Shown here: positions 1-11,968 of the stretch, in pieces
Position numbering within the stretch: the first letter of the stretch is position 1
Layout: each line of letters opens with the position of its first letter
Assembly (NCBI GenBank): GCA_019914995.1
Contig: CM034133.1
Location: 6,962,495 to 7,026,494 of the forward strand
Source of the DNA: Acanthochlamys bracteata
Taxonomy: Eukaryota > Streptophyta > Magnoliopsida > Pandanales > Velloziaceae
DNA: 64,000 bases
Direction of reading: 5' to 3'
Notes under the pieces: model-generated
What the model was told of the DNA's origin: nothing
The model's input: only the letters and a program-made list of their open reading frames with translations
Databases searched by the model: none
Translations under genes and position numbers: made by a program

Positions 1-1250
1 GTACTTTGCGTTTGGCCATAATCTGCACAACACTCCCTTCCAAGACTTGCTTCTGCAAATTTCGTCAACTTCTTTGGCAAGACTTTTGTCGGGTGGCTGC
101 AGCATCTCCAACATAGCTACACGGAGTTTAAGATCAGTAATGGAGCTATCGACCTGACCAGTACGTATGTCATGGCACATGTTGTGCCAATATCGTTCAA
201 GAAAGGTGATAGAGCGGAGGAGAGCTGAGGCAAAGACAGCTCCTATGCGGAGAACACTATGCCGGTGAACGAGTCCTGCGAGCAACTGGCAGTACATGCT
301 CTGTAGTGCGTCTGCACAGAGAATGGCAGAGTCAGGGCTAGTGTAGTTGTTGAAGGGGTCAGCGGCACGGTGCCTGAAATGGTAGCTCTTATAGTAGCTC
401 GTAAGGACTGGACGGGCGGGGATGCCACATGGTGTTGGCATTTCAGGCTTAACGAAGAGAAGGTATAAAGCCTTGCCTTTGTCTAAGCCAGGAACGTACC
501 TGTATATGAGAGGAGGTCAGCTGAGAGTACTAATAATTTTAGCATCACCGCAATCTACTAAGACAAAATGACATCCCTATGAACTACTCATAAATCTTAC
601 TACTGATTAAACTTTTTGGAATTTTGAACGGGGACATTAATATACTTTGGACGTATGATATTGACGAAAGGCCTTACTGATTCATTATTGGCATGATCAG
701 GTTGTAAAGATACGTCCTACGATCAAGATCCTCTGCAATGGATGGCATCAGCCTTGGTTCGCCACCTGATGTCCCTGAGCTGAAAGGTAAGGTTTATGAC
801 AAATTCAGTTCGTCTTTGGTCTGAAACTATCAGCATGTTCCATGAAACAATTTACCCAAGATCAAAATTGTCTGAAAACAGTTTCATACTTCTTTTCATA
901 GTCTGATGCATAGAGTATGGAATGTGGTACATCCAGTAGGAAAATGTATAGGGTAGTTACCTTATCAGCATCTCAGTGATAGGGCGGCCTGAAAGAATAG
1001 AAGAGTCCCCACCATTGGCAATCCTCTGTATGTAGGGTTGAACTGCATCATACTTAATCACGGGTACACGCCGCTGATACTCTGAAATATCAGTGGATCC
1101 ACCCATGTACTTGCTCAAGTACTCGGTTCTGGAGTTTCTCGTAAGAATCTCCATTAAGATGCATTCCTGAATTTCTTTAGCCTTCAATGTTAATTGTTCT
1201 AGCTCTCTCAGTGCTTGCTCACCCTTGAACTCCAATTTCTTTCGATCCAT
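1..1250 (-). CDS. GH3 family acyl-acid-amido synthetase (probable indole-3-acetic acid-amido synthetase), 5' half
   Basis: GH3 enzymes adenylate a plant hormone acid and join it to an amino acid in the cytosol; the IAA group inactivates or stores auxin. Three exons are seen on the minus strand: 1250-961, 779-678 and 499-1 (continuing off the window). Introns are 960-780 (GTAACT donor, CAG acceptor) and 677-500 (GTAAGG donor, CAG acceptor), and the frame is kept across both. This gives 297 residues, about half of the usual 600 or so. ATP/AMP-binding motif I reads [14 protein letters not shown] at residues 97-110; most relatives have ERKLMP there. Further family blocks are [19 protein letters not shown] (from residue 132), [29 protein letters not shown] and [15 protein letters not shown]. 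The [11 protein letters not shown] block matches the IAA-conjugating group better than the jasmonate JAR1 group. The start is the first ATG, just before the amphipathic N-terminal helix. Substrate is inferred; the catalytic C-terminal half is outside the window. Confidence 0.93.
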
Positions 1251-1355
1251 ATATCAATGTAGTTACTAGTACTGGGATAAGAAAGAATTTGAATTCAAGA
1301 ACCTCTGAGATAAGTAGTGGTATAGGTAGGTAGTTCTTGTGTTTCAAGGCATTGT

Positions 1356-1367
1356 TCTTATATATAG
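1356..1367 (-). promoter_or_regulatory. Probable TATA box of the GH3 gene
   Basis: The minus strand reads CTATATATAAG about 110 bases upstream of the GH3 ATG. That leaves room for an 80-base leader, the usual plant spacing. The 230 bases upstream of the ATG contain no TGTCTC or GAGACA auxin response element that I can see, so auxin induction cannot be read from the proximal promoter. Confidence 0.6.
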
Positions 1368-1479
1368 CGCAGAGGAAGAGAGATATTTCGTAAACCTATC
1401 CTTCCCTGTACTCTTTGGCATTGCTTTTCCTAAGTCATTATTTGGATTATGGTGAAAGATGGTAATGGTGAAGCATTTA

Positions 1480-1713
1480 ACCGTTTGGGATTGCATTTTC
1501 CAACAGAACTTTTTAATTTTATATTTTTTAATATATATTTTATAAATATTTAAAAAATTTACAAAGTGTAAAAAATTTTTACGTATGAGATCTTTTTATC
1601 GTATATTTTTATTATTTTTTTGGAAGTAAAAAAAATATAGCTTATTTTTTAAAAAGAATAAAAAATACGTTCTATTTCACAAAAGCTTCATTTTATAAGC
1701 ACTCCCAACTATA
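1480..1713 (+). mobile_element. Tourist-like MITE, copy 1
   Basis: AT-rich non-coding element starting ACCGTTTGGGATTGC after a TTA and ending AGCACTCCCAACTATA. The interior (poly-A/T tracts around TTTTTTAATATATATTTTATAA, then TTATTATTTTTTTGGAAGT) is clearly the same sequence as the elements at 3445 and 4228. It has decayed ends and a doubtful target duplication. It lies about 230 bases upstream of the GH3 start, so it borders the proximal promoter. Confidence 0.6.
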
Positions 1714-3444
1714 TTTGTTTGTATTTCATTAAAAGGAGGGAAGAAGAATTACTCCTCTTCCCTCACTACGAAACATGATGAAATATATACCGACAAATTT
1801 GATAAAGTACACATAGTGACAATATTTTTAATAATATATATTAATTTTTATTATAATAATTTATAACTTTTATATTTATTTAATTTTAATTGATTTTAGT
1901 TGGTAGCGAAAATAACAAAACTATGATCAAAATTTCAATTTAAAATTTTATTTAATTTTGTTAAATTATATCAAACATTAATTAAAAAAATTAAATTAAC
2001 ATAAAAAATTAATTTAAAAGTTATATTAATAAAATTAAATTTAAAGTATATTAATCAAATTAGTTTAAAGTTATATTAATCAAAGTTAGATTAATATAAA
2101 TAAAAAAAATATTTGAGTTTTTTATAAAAAATTTACTTTGGTTATTTATTTATCTATTTATCTAAACATAATTAGTTTGTTATTCTTACTATATTCAAAT
2201 ATTATAAAATTAAATAGTTATTCTTTCCTATCCGTATTTTTATTATTTTTTCAACCCATCTTCTTACTAATATTTTTTTAACCATGTATTCAAACACCGT
2301 AAAAATTCATTCCACAAAAGTACTTTATATTTTTTAATAAATTATTTACAATATTATATATAATTTATTTAAAATTTTAAAAAGTATATAAAAAAATTAT
2401 AAGTCGGAAGATCTTATTATTTTTTCTTTTTATTATATTTTAGATAAAATATATAGAGCTCATTTTTTGAAATAGATAAAAATATTCTCTATTATATAAA
2501 GAGTATTTTAATAAGCGTCATAACCACCCCGTGAGACTTTAGTGTTTCCAAAAAGCAAAATGCTCACAGCGTGATGTAAATGCCCCAAAGATGTTTCATG
2601 ACCACATGTTTAGATACCTTATCATCTCCACCAAGTTACTGCGGAATACAAAGTTTTTATAGCATTTCACCAAAATTTTAGTATCATGTTTCGTATCATA
2701 GTTGAGAGTAATAAAGCATGATGTGAAATTGAAAGATGAATTATCCATTCCTTTCATTAAATTCTGAAGCAACAAGTGATCAATGCCTTCAACGTATCTC
2801 CAAAAGAAGTTATAATTTGTATAACAGTATTTGTCCTCTGCATTCATAAGTAGATTTCAATTGTGAGAAAAAAGTTCATTTTAGCAATGTTAGTTCTGGT
2901 CTTCAACCCAAAACCTTAAAATAAAGGGTGAAGTTGCTCAATATTTATAAGTGGCCCACAGTGATCTAGGTGGGCGATATGGGGCAAACGCTTTGACACC
3001 CACTCTTATGCAAATCATGGATGTCCGTCGCTGTCGCATATGAAAGGCATATTGGTTTGGACTCTATAAGTTATTATATGTTTAAAACTCCAATAACAAA
3101 TCTTAAAATAAAGTGTGGAGTTGTTAAGAGTTTATAAATTTATAATACCAACTGAGTAACGTGAAACTAAATCTTTTGACAAGCCCATTTTATTCTTTTC
3201 ACTAATATTGTTTAGGTTCTCTATTATGGACTGAAAATTCCAATCATGCATCTTGTTTGATGACTTAATCATATATTGTTTATTGTTCAATTAATTACTC
3301 AACTAATTCCTATATATATGTTAACCTTCAAATCAGAACAACTGCTACTTTTTATATATGTATTCATCCCGAAACCTTTGTGCGTCTACTACATAAATGG
3401 TACTAGGATCATGTTAGCGACTGGATTATCTCAGTGAGAACTTA
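1714..3444. other. AT-rich intergenic DNA, no gene recognised
   Basis: Long A/T runs, especially at 1800-2510. One minus-strand open frame of 83 codons (2847-2596, starting MNAEDKYCYTNYNFFWRYVE) matches no family I know and has no supporting context. I see no RNA gene or structured repeat here. Confidence 0.5.
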
Positions 3445-3695
3445 GGGGGCGTTTGGGATTGCATTTTCTAAATACTTCTTTTCAATTTCTTCATTTTATA
3501 TTTTTTAATATATATTTTATAATTATTTAAAAAATTTATTTAAAAATTTAGAAAGTGTAAAAAAATTTATATGTAATGAAATTTTTTATTACATATTTTT
3601 ATTATTTTTTTTGAAGTAAAAAAAATAAAAATTATTTTTTTAAGAAAATAAAAATATTTTTCGTTTTAGAAAAGCTCATAAGCACTACCAAGCGC
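3445..3695 (+). mobile_element. Tourist-like (PIF/Harbinger-type) MITE, copy 2
   Basis: A 251-bp non-coding element flanked by TTA on both sides (3442-3444 and 3696-3698), the 3-bp target duplication of the PIF/Harbinger group. The left end GGGGGCGTTTGGGATTGC and the reverse complement of the right end (GCGCTTGGTAGTGCTTATGAG) form an imperfect terminal inverted repeat. The interior is very AT-rich with no coding capacity. This is the best preserved of the three copies. Confidence 0.75.
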
Positions 3696-4227
3696 TTATT
3701 GTAAAGACTATTGGAGTACTCAAATGACAAGCATTTACATGTTTTAGAGGAGCTCATGATCGCTGATAGAACTACTATGGATTTGGATTTATTTGATCAT
3801 GCCATTTTAATATATACAGATTTTTGTTTATTATTTAATTTATTGGTTTTGCGCTTGTGCATGTGTAGGGATCTTCTTCTAGCTGGCTAAGACCAGCTTC
3901 AGACTTCTAAGGTGAAACAAGTTGACGTGGCGTATTGTAGTGTACACTTTCCTTAATTGATCTCAAGTATTCTCGTCTTGGTGTTATCCAAACACAGTAA
4001 TTGTTTAGTAAAAATACGATGCTGCAAAAAGGTACATAAAGTATGCTACACATACAGCTTGCTAAGAATTTATTTATATTAACCTTACGAGTTCTTAAGA
4101 TAATGGTGGCTTACAGGTTTGGCATTCTGGTGTTTTAGTTCTCAGACATTCAAATGATTGTTATGAGCACGTCTGTACTGCGATCCAATTGGAGCTTGCA
4201 GCATGCAAACGCACAAATACTAGATAT
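3696..4227. other. Intergenic DNA, nothing recognised
   Basis: No open frame with family resemblance, no RNA gene and no repeat beyond the flanking MITEs. Confidence 0.5.
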
Positions 4228-4483
4228 GTATTTGAGATTACTTATAAAATAAAATTTTTTAAAATAGAAAATATTTTAATTCTTTCTAAAAAATAAAATT
4301 TATTTTATTTTTACTTTCAAAAAAATAATAAATATATATAATAAAAAAATCTTATTACGTAAAATTTTTTTATATTTTTTAAATTTTTAAATAAATTTTT
4401 TAATAAATATAAAATATATATTAAAAAATATGAAATTGAAAATTGGAAAGAAGCGTTGAGAAAACGCTCAACCAAACGCCAAG
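4228..4483 (-). mobile_element. Tourist-like MITE, copy 3 (inverted)
   Basis: Reverse-complement relative of the MITEs at 1480 and 3445. Read on the minus strand it begins CTTGGCGTTTGGTTGAGCG, runs through the same AT-rich core and ends ATAAGTAATCTCAAATAC. The target duplication is no longer clear. Being inverted relative to copy 2, about 530 bp away, the pair could fold into a hairpin if transcribed together. Confidence 0.65.
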
Positions 4484-7400
4484 GCAACACAATGTCTAAC
4501 ACATTCCGTATATGGATGGCCGGATCCTAGTGATGCCAACACATAATGTACTGGTATAGATAAAATGCCTGGCATGCTAACTCCGTCACCAGCACTAGTG
4601 CTGGACTTTTGAGCGGGCAACTAACAGCACATATTGGATCAGCGATTAGAGATATTCATGAAGATTAGCATACTTCACTATATAATGTGAAGAAGCCAAT
4701 AAAGTATGCAAAATTTGAAATTCAACTGCGCGCTAATGTATGTTGAGACCTGTTGCTTTCGGATTCAATTTTCGTAGCATCTGTACAAACTACTAACTTT
4801 GAATGAGTGAAACAGGTCAGAAGAATTAACATGATGTTAGTTCTTTTTCTGTGATGACGTATATAAGTTTCCCGATCACACTAAATACATTTGAGAAGGA
4901 AAATAGTTTCCGAGATAAGACTGAACCAAGATGCTCGAAGGATAAATTCATGAATCAAGTCCACCTAAACATTATTGTTTCTACAGAAATATTCATGAGA
5001 ATAATGCCCGAGATCTTAGAAAGATCATGACTGCATGACTAACGCCTGATAGCATACATACGTAACACGTTGTGGAACAACTTAAGTAGCCAACAAAGTA
5101 TAGTTATAAGATATGAAGATCCAACACTGATTCTCTGAAAAAATTTCAAACCAAACAAAACAAGATCACAATAATCTGTACAAGTTTTGCTTAATGCAAA
5201 GATGATCATTACGATGTATATCAACAGTAACAAGAAAGAGAAGAAACGAATCGAGTTCTCAAAATGTTTGATATCAACAGCCTTTGGGACTTTTGTCGCT
5301 TTGCATCGATGTTAATGTTTGCCGCATATCTCATACGATTCTCAGAGCTTGTGGAAGCACGTAGAAAAATGAAATTACTGCCTGGTACCTTTAGTGATGA
5401 ACAACGTCCAGAAGTCCCTAGTGCTTCTTGAGAAGACCTGCAAAAGAGAACAAAAGTTAAGTGCAGTGTACTGAAAAGTGTCTCCTTTTAAGACAAGGAA
5501 GCGACACATCGCCTTGCTGTCCAAAGAATTGTCATCATAATGCTTAGTCAGATAATGACCTGCAATTGGTTGATTTAGTACAATGGGGTACATATTGTCG
5601 GCTTACTCTCCGACATTCTTATCCATGGCTTCGGCGACAGTATTCAGCACGAGGTATTGGTTCTAGTGCACTACAGACCCATAGAGGAATCAATTTGTTT
5701 TCCCACAGCATTCACGTCTGGGAAAAACACGAGATCATGGCTGAGTAGTCCGCACAATGCACTAGCAAGGCCTGAAAGGCAGGAGAAGGAATGAAAATTG
5801 ATCTGCAGAGACACTTGCAAGTTGGAATATCACGAGATAGAATAAAGGAAGATATATTGCTCATGATGTTGTGCTGTCGACAATTTATGAAGGTCGTTTC
5901 ATAATCTTCAAATTTCATTTTCGACGTTCTAAACCCATTAAAAAACAAACTGAGCATTTTGAATTGGATATCTGACAAAACAATAACGATGGCAATTTGG
6001 ATTCGGGTCAATACATATAGTTGCAAGTAACTATTCAACTTTAATCCGATTTATTACATATAGTTCTAGTACTTTTATTACATATAGTTCTAAAAATAAC
6101 GATGCGATAACTTCACGGCTTTACAGTATTGCTTTCTTCTATTAGTTGGTGTGATTTGGTTACTTGATGAAACGCTCATTTTTCATTGGATTCTCAACAA
6201 CTTCATTCAATAATTGCTTCTCATTTATAAACTATGGGAAAAAATAATTAGTATATATGCTATCACAATAATTTAAATGAAGAACTAAATCAATACTGTA
6301 TTTTCCATATAACTAAACTCTAGCACAAACTAAATCATTAACAATTTTGGCCATGAAAGCATGCACTTCTATATTGATCAATTATTCTCCTTATAATGCT
6401 AAATGCACATTCTGATGCTATAGTTCAAACTAGTATTCTAAGCGCATCACAAGCCATAGTGGCCACATTAGATATTTACATTCATTAGCTTTCTAATATG
6501 TCAAACATCCAATTAATGTCCCTCTTTATTTTTAGTTTATCGAATTAAAGATTAAGTTGTGACTTTTACACATCACCTTCTACACTTTCACATAAATAAA
6601 ATTTCAACAAATATTATTTGCAATATTATATGACTATATAATAAAATGAAATAAGATGTGAATCGTGTTATTGAAAACTGAAAACATGTGAAATTTTAAT
6701 AACTTACTCTTAAGATGTCACATGTTTTTCTTGAAAATGAAAATTCACCAGTGTTGTAATTAGAAGATGATCATATTTTCATTGATAAGTATGAAGAAAA
6801 AAACGTCTGTGGTGCTTTGGCTTTGCATATTATTAGGATTTAAGAGGGCTATAAATTGCATTCTTCACACACTTAGACTCTGCACCCCTCTATCAGCACT
6901 CTGAGCAATAATATTAACACCAATTCTTGCAGGTTCCTTTTAAACCTCTTTCTTAGCAAAAAAAAAAAAAAACAGTTAAAATGGCTCTAAAATACAGCTT
7001 AGATGTATCTCTCTCTATAGCAAAACATCTCACAATAAACAGATCAAAAGAGGATCACAAAAGCACAAAGAATAAACTAGTTAAAAGTTTCAATAAGTTC
7101 TCTATTACTATTTTTATTTTCTCTATTTTGTTGCTATTCTTTGTTCTCCAATCTCTGTTTCTTTTAATCTGCAATCTCTCAATAGATTATGGATCAGATA
7201 TGCTTTTGATTGATCGAGTCCTTAACAGTTCAGACTGAATCTTGATAAAGATCTGACAGTAATGGCTATTAGGTGCAATCTAAACTTTCATTTCAAATCT
7301 GACCACCAATATTTAGTAATTTCTGAAGTTTTCTTACTTTGATGCTACAATATTTATGCAAAGATCTAGATATGAATTATTTTAAATCTCATCAAACAGT

Positions 7401-8448
7401 AATCAATTAAATATTAGAAGTTTATTTAAATATGACTTCTTCTTTTTCTGAGAATCCATTTCTGCTTTGTAACAAAATCTTGAGCAAACTTCATGCTAGA
7501 TCTAATGTAATATTGACCTAGATACCTTATATGATTTCCAATCAAATATGCATGCTTAAAACAATCTAGATCATCCCATAAATAGAATTGATCTTAATCG
7601 ATAATGGTAGCAATTTGTTAGTCAAACGGCAGGAAAACTGACAGAAGTGGAGAAAATAGAGAAAACCTCAGCTGTCGTTCGGCCATGACTTTAGATGTTG
7701 TTTTAGGTCAAGTTTCAAAGATCTACGAGCATACATATCAACACAATTCTGCCGAAAATTCTAATGAAATCATTGTAGAAATTCCAGCCTAAAATTGAAG
7801 AAGCTGAGGAATAACAAAACTACAGATAATTGGTGGACATTGTTGTGGACAACATTTGACAATTTTCAAAATTCAATCACATGATCGAAGAATCACATCA
7901 AGGAGAAGACACCACCCATTTTCACATTTAGTGTTAAAAATTTTCTAAATTTTATGTAATAGCAGACTCACATAGATCATATTTTTACATAAGAGAAAAT
8001 ATATCTTGGCCTATTACACTTTTTTCTATCAATTTTTTGTCATTATTGGAAACCTTTGACCTCTCACTCTTGATCTTACTTAATTCCAAAGCAATATCTT
8101 AATTGATGGAATAGAAAAACAAAACTTTAGATATAGATTAAGATAGATAAAGAATCAAGTTTATTTTTAAAGTTGTATTTATAATCCAAAACCATTATAG
8201 TGAGTAATTGTCATAATTATTCTTAAGTGAAAAGTTACAAACAATATTCTTATAATTAACAGTTTCCATAACTACTCAACCTATAGGGTTTTTAATAAAT
8301 ATTTATTAAACCAATTATCTTATACATGGGCGACATCCTATATTCTCTTATTTGGCTCATATATTATAACTTTAACTTGATGCTTTATAAAACATAAAGG
8401 CAGTAAAAATTACATCCTTCTGTTGATTGGTTGCAACACAATATCTAT
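4484..8448. other. Low-copy intergenic DNA with no recognised gene
   Basis: Almost 4 kb without a gene I can name. On the minus strand, 6038-5270 has open frames of 108 and 72 codons and a good-looking acceptor (pyrimidine tract then TTTTGCAG) near 5439, which could be a decayed exon; no family is recognised. A plus-strand frame of 85 codons at 6981-7238 follows an A-run and contains one hydrophobic stretch (FSITIFIFSILLLFFVLQSL), but it has no other support. The rest (7240-8448) is AT-rich with no visible feature. Confidence 0.45.
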
Positions 8449-10499
8449 TGGAACTCCAAAGTTGATTTTGATGATAATAATGATTAGAAATTATAATTTA
8501 TGAATTAGAGTGAACTAATGACTTGAATCAAGTTTTGCAGGATTTTACAAATAAGATTTGTCATTCACCTATCAAACAGCAGCCATCTATAGCACTTCTA
8601 TAAATAGCCATCTGACAGCGAACTACTTACTTGCTATATATATGCGAAATTTCTTCAGAGTCGCATGAACAGTAACCAGAGAATAGAACATAAAAGGACT
8701 ATAAACTTTAGCCACCAAGCGGCCAGCTATCTAATTTCTGTCTCACTGCTATATGGATCAAACAGTTAAGTATAAAAACAAAGCATCGCGAACAAAAAAA
8801 ATCCAAAGAACAGAGGACTCGATAGTCGGCTATTTTGATGCTACTCGCTGGACAGAAAAGAATCCGATTGTAATAACCGTTCACTTTTCAGAAGTAATTT
8901 CAATCATGATTCCGATTTCATTTGAGCTTCAACTTTTCATCAGAGTCAGACTAACATGTATACTATAAGATTGATCAAATAATACATCAAATGACTATCA
9001 ACATAAGTTTAGAAAAATCGTATAATGATAGATGAAAATTCACTAAACAAGGAGCAGAATCAGAGATTGCTAGAACAACTTTTCAGATGTATTTCAGTCA
9101 AGAATTCGTCATTCATTTTAAGTAAAATTTTGAAAACTCACTGAAGAACATATTATATACAAGTTCATATCAAGAATTATGAAAAATCACAACAAGAGAA
9201 GACAAAAAACATAGTGCAAAAATATCATTAGAATTATGTCTTGCTAACAATGTAGAAATGCTTTAACATGCATATTTCGATTTTTCTCTAAAAAGAAATT
9301 ATGAATTTGATTACAAGGTGATATTGTACAACAAATCTACTATCTTATTGTAATATTGCATCACAGAACTCAAATATATTGAGCCACCACACTATTGAAA
9401 AATAAGTTCAAGTATAAAGGTTACTAGATGCCCATGGAGACCCAAACTTCATTAGAGCGCATAATCTAACGGAGAGAACATCAAGCCTGATCAACGAACT
9501 CACCGAAGAAATTCACCATTCAACTCAGCTCCTAGTTAGAAAGTAAGAAGTAAGTTGCTAGGGTCCACGTTAAATGAAAGAAGTGGGCAGCAAGGGATAT
9601 TTTTGAAATTTCTTTACTAGTGCATTTAATGCTGATAAAAGAGTTATACCAGATTAGCTAAAAGAAGTCTTGAGGGAGCTGATTAACCACTTAAAACACA
9701 TTTTCATCTCCATCTTGGAAACTTGCCACCAACGGAAAGTCTTCTCCAACGGTAAGATCCAGCTCTACCTACAAAGCAGAAGACATTATAAAAGTAAGGG
9801 AATCTTAAGAACAGAAAACAAAAGAGAGGACAATACACTAGCAATTCAAAAAAATGAGAACAAGTGTTACACTAACTCAATTTTCAAAGTAAAGAGTTCT
9901 CACTGCTACTGATCGTTTACTAAACATTCTTTGGCAACTCATTCGATCATCTCACTTGCTTACTTTAAGTTTATTTCTTAATTGAGATTGATCCTATGCT
10001 TAATTTTGTGCTTTAAATTTTTGTAAATTAGTGTTCAAGTGCTTAAAGTACTTTGGGAGAATCTCGTTTGGAGCTTGGTAGGAGTTCATAAACTCTGTAC
10101 AAGGTTAGCTAACCAGCTAGCGAAACTTGTGTGTCTAGAAGGCTGTAAGAGATTGTCTGTGTGAGGAAACCTATAAAAGTAAGTGTGCTTAGTGAAGCAC
10201 TTTCCTTTAGGTGAGTGTAGTTTGCTAAAAGTTTCATGAAGCTTCAGCTCTTGTGATAGAGCACCTGTTGATGTACGCAAAGAGGTTTACCGAATCACGT
10301 AAACTTTTTAAGTAGCTCTTATTTATTTTTAAATTATCCTACTGCAGTATCTATTGTGCTATCCTCTATCCACAGGATTTATTATATACATAGCCGGTTG
10401 ACTATCTATTGTCTGCATAACTTTTATTAAACGAAAATTTTTAATTATCAGCTCAATTCACCTATCCTCTATTAAGTTGATCTTGCAGGTTATCTAACA
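8449..10499 (+). repeat. 5' LTR of Copia element 1
   Basis: Begins TGGAACTCCAAAG and ends TTATCTAACA directly before the primer site, about 2.05 kb. Its first 100 bases and its last 50 resemble the LTR at 60659-62453. The open frames inside (8753-8968, 9670-9912) are chance frames in LTR sequence. Confidence 0.72.
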
Positions 10500-10501
10500 A
10501 G

Positions 10502-10512
10502 TGGTATCAAAG
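10502..10512 (+). other. Primer-binding site, Copia element 1
   Basis: TGGTATCAAAG follows the LTR end by two bases. It resembles TGGTATCAGAGC, complementary to the 3' end of initiator methionine tRNA, the usual primer for plant Copia elements. Confidence 0.75.
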
Positions 10513-10557
10513 AAAGCCTCCAAATTAAATGTTTAACAACTTTGAGAAAAAGATCCT

Positions 10558-11963
10558 TTGGCAAGCTCAAACTATATTGAAAAGAAAGGACGAGCATTTA
10601 ACTGTTCTCTAGTATTTGATAGGAATAATTATAAACATTGGAAGATGAATATTACTGTATTTTTAAAGACACAAAATTTTTTTTATAGAAAATCGTCAAA
10701 AATGGAGATAAAGCTACAATGCAAATTCAGGAGAATAATAACTTTTCTTCTTTAAATTCTTATGCTTTGGAATTAATATATCATGCTTTAAATTTTGAAC
10801 AATTTAATCACATTTACTTTCATTCCACAACAAAATAAGTTTGGCTCAAGTTAAAAAAAATATATGAAGACAAATCCGAGTATAGCCAATAGACAACAAA
10901 GGTGAAATCTTATCAAGTGAGAGTGAAGCAATACCAAATCATCAAAAGGAATATAACCCTCGCTTGACAGCCATACACAAAACCAAGATGAGATAAGTAT
11001 CCATTGCTCTAAAGGCATAATGTTGTTCTGGTAACAAGAAAATGAAGACACATATTGAGAAAGAACCAATATAGAAGAAAGCCTAGAAACAAGCCTTATC
11101 AAGGAAAAGAAAAATCGGATAGAAAATGCTCCCACTACAAGAGCCGGGACATTTTAGATGTGCATGTTCTCTGCTGAAGAAAAAGAAAAGCAAGAACCCG
11201 CTAAGGAAGAGAACAAATGTTATACGTAGTAACAAAGACTCTACCTCATCTAATGACAACAATACTGAAACAAATCAAGAGGAGTTGAGATTATATCTAA
11301 TGGCCAATAATGAACAATCCGATGAGGTAAGCTCATCTCAATTGCAAGAAACGTTTGATGAACTATATGGTAAATATATGAATGTGAAAAACATGAACAA
11401 AATTTTGAATAACTGCATGCATGATAAAAGAAAAGAATGAATTGTTGACTAGGAAAGTGCTTACTTTAAATAATACTCTTGCTAGTAAAAATAATTCCAA
11501 AGAAGATGATTTGCATACTAATAAAATAAGTGCAGAGATACATGCATTATATGTTTAAAACAGAAAGTTCTTTGAGGCAAATGAAAATTTTTAGGCCAAG
11601 TTGAACGACTATACTACTGGTAAGTACTTGGATAGCTATGGAATTGGTAACTTCTCAACTTCTGTAAATCTAAATGAGAAGATCAAAGAGTTAGATGTAG
11701 ATAACACCAAGTCACATGTGGAATGTGAATCATATGCCAATGAATGCTTACTATTGACAAATGAGGTGAAAGAGTTGGCCGCCGAGAACGTTGACCCACA
11801 AGCTTCTCTAGTAAAATTTGTTAAAGGTAAAAGTAGGTTGGATGCTATGCTTGGCTCAAAGAAGGGTGCATTCAGAAAGAAAGGTATTGAATTTATGCCA
11901 ACTAGTGAGAATCTTAGTATGAGCCAACCTAATGGCAAGCAGAACTTTACTAGTGAGAATCTT
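10558..11963 (+). pseudogene. gag region of Copia element 1, first part
   Basis: Nucleocapsid-precursor region of a Copia element. The FDRNNYKHWKMNITVFLK stretch near 10615 matches the start of plant Copia gag (UBN2-type domain). A later acidic and serine-rich stretch (LYLMANNEQSDEVSSSQL near 11290) is typical of Sirevirus gag, followed by a coiled-coil-like section and the ASLVKFVKGKSRLDAMLG motif near 11800, which recurs in Copia element 2 near 40940. The region is a fossil with several breaks. Confidence 0.72.
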
Positions 11964-11968
11964 AGTAT
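11901..11968 (+). repeat. 48-bp tandem duplication in Copia gag, split by the Athila insertion
   Basis: Unit one is 11901-11948. Unit two starts at 11949, is interrupted after 20 bases and resumes at 29941-29968 beyond the Athila element. 48 bases equals 16 codons, so the protein repeat is TSENLSMSQPNGKQNF. The two units differ at only a few bases. Confidence 0.8.
11964..11968. repeat. Left target site duplication (AGTAT) of the Athila insertion
   Basis: AGTAT immediately precedes the TG of the first LTR and is matched by AGTAT at 29936-29940 after the CA of the third LTR. Flanking Copia gag sequence continues on both sides. Confidence 0.92.

Noticed and set aside
6981-7238. 85-codon frame with a hydrophobic segment
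   Set aside because: Low-complexity AT-rich sequence, no family, no promoter or conservation evidence in the window.
8753-9912. Short frames at 8753-8968 and 9670-9912
   Set aside because: They lie inside the Copia 5' LTR, which is non-coding.
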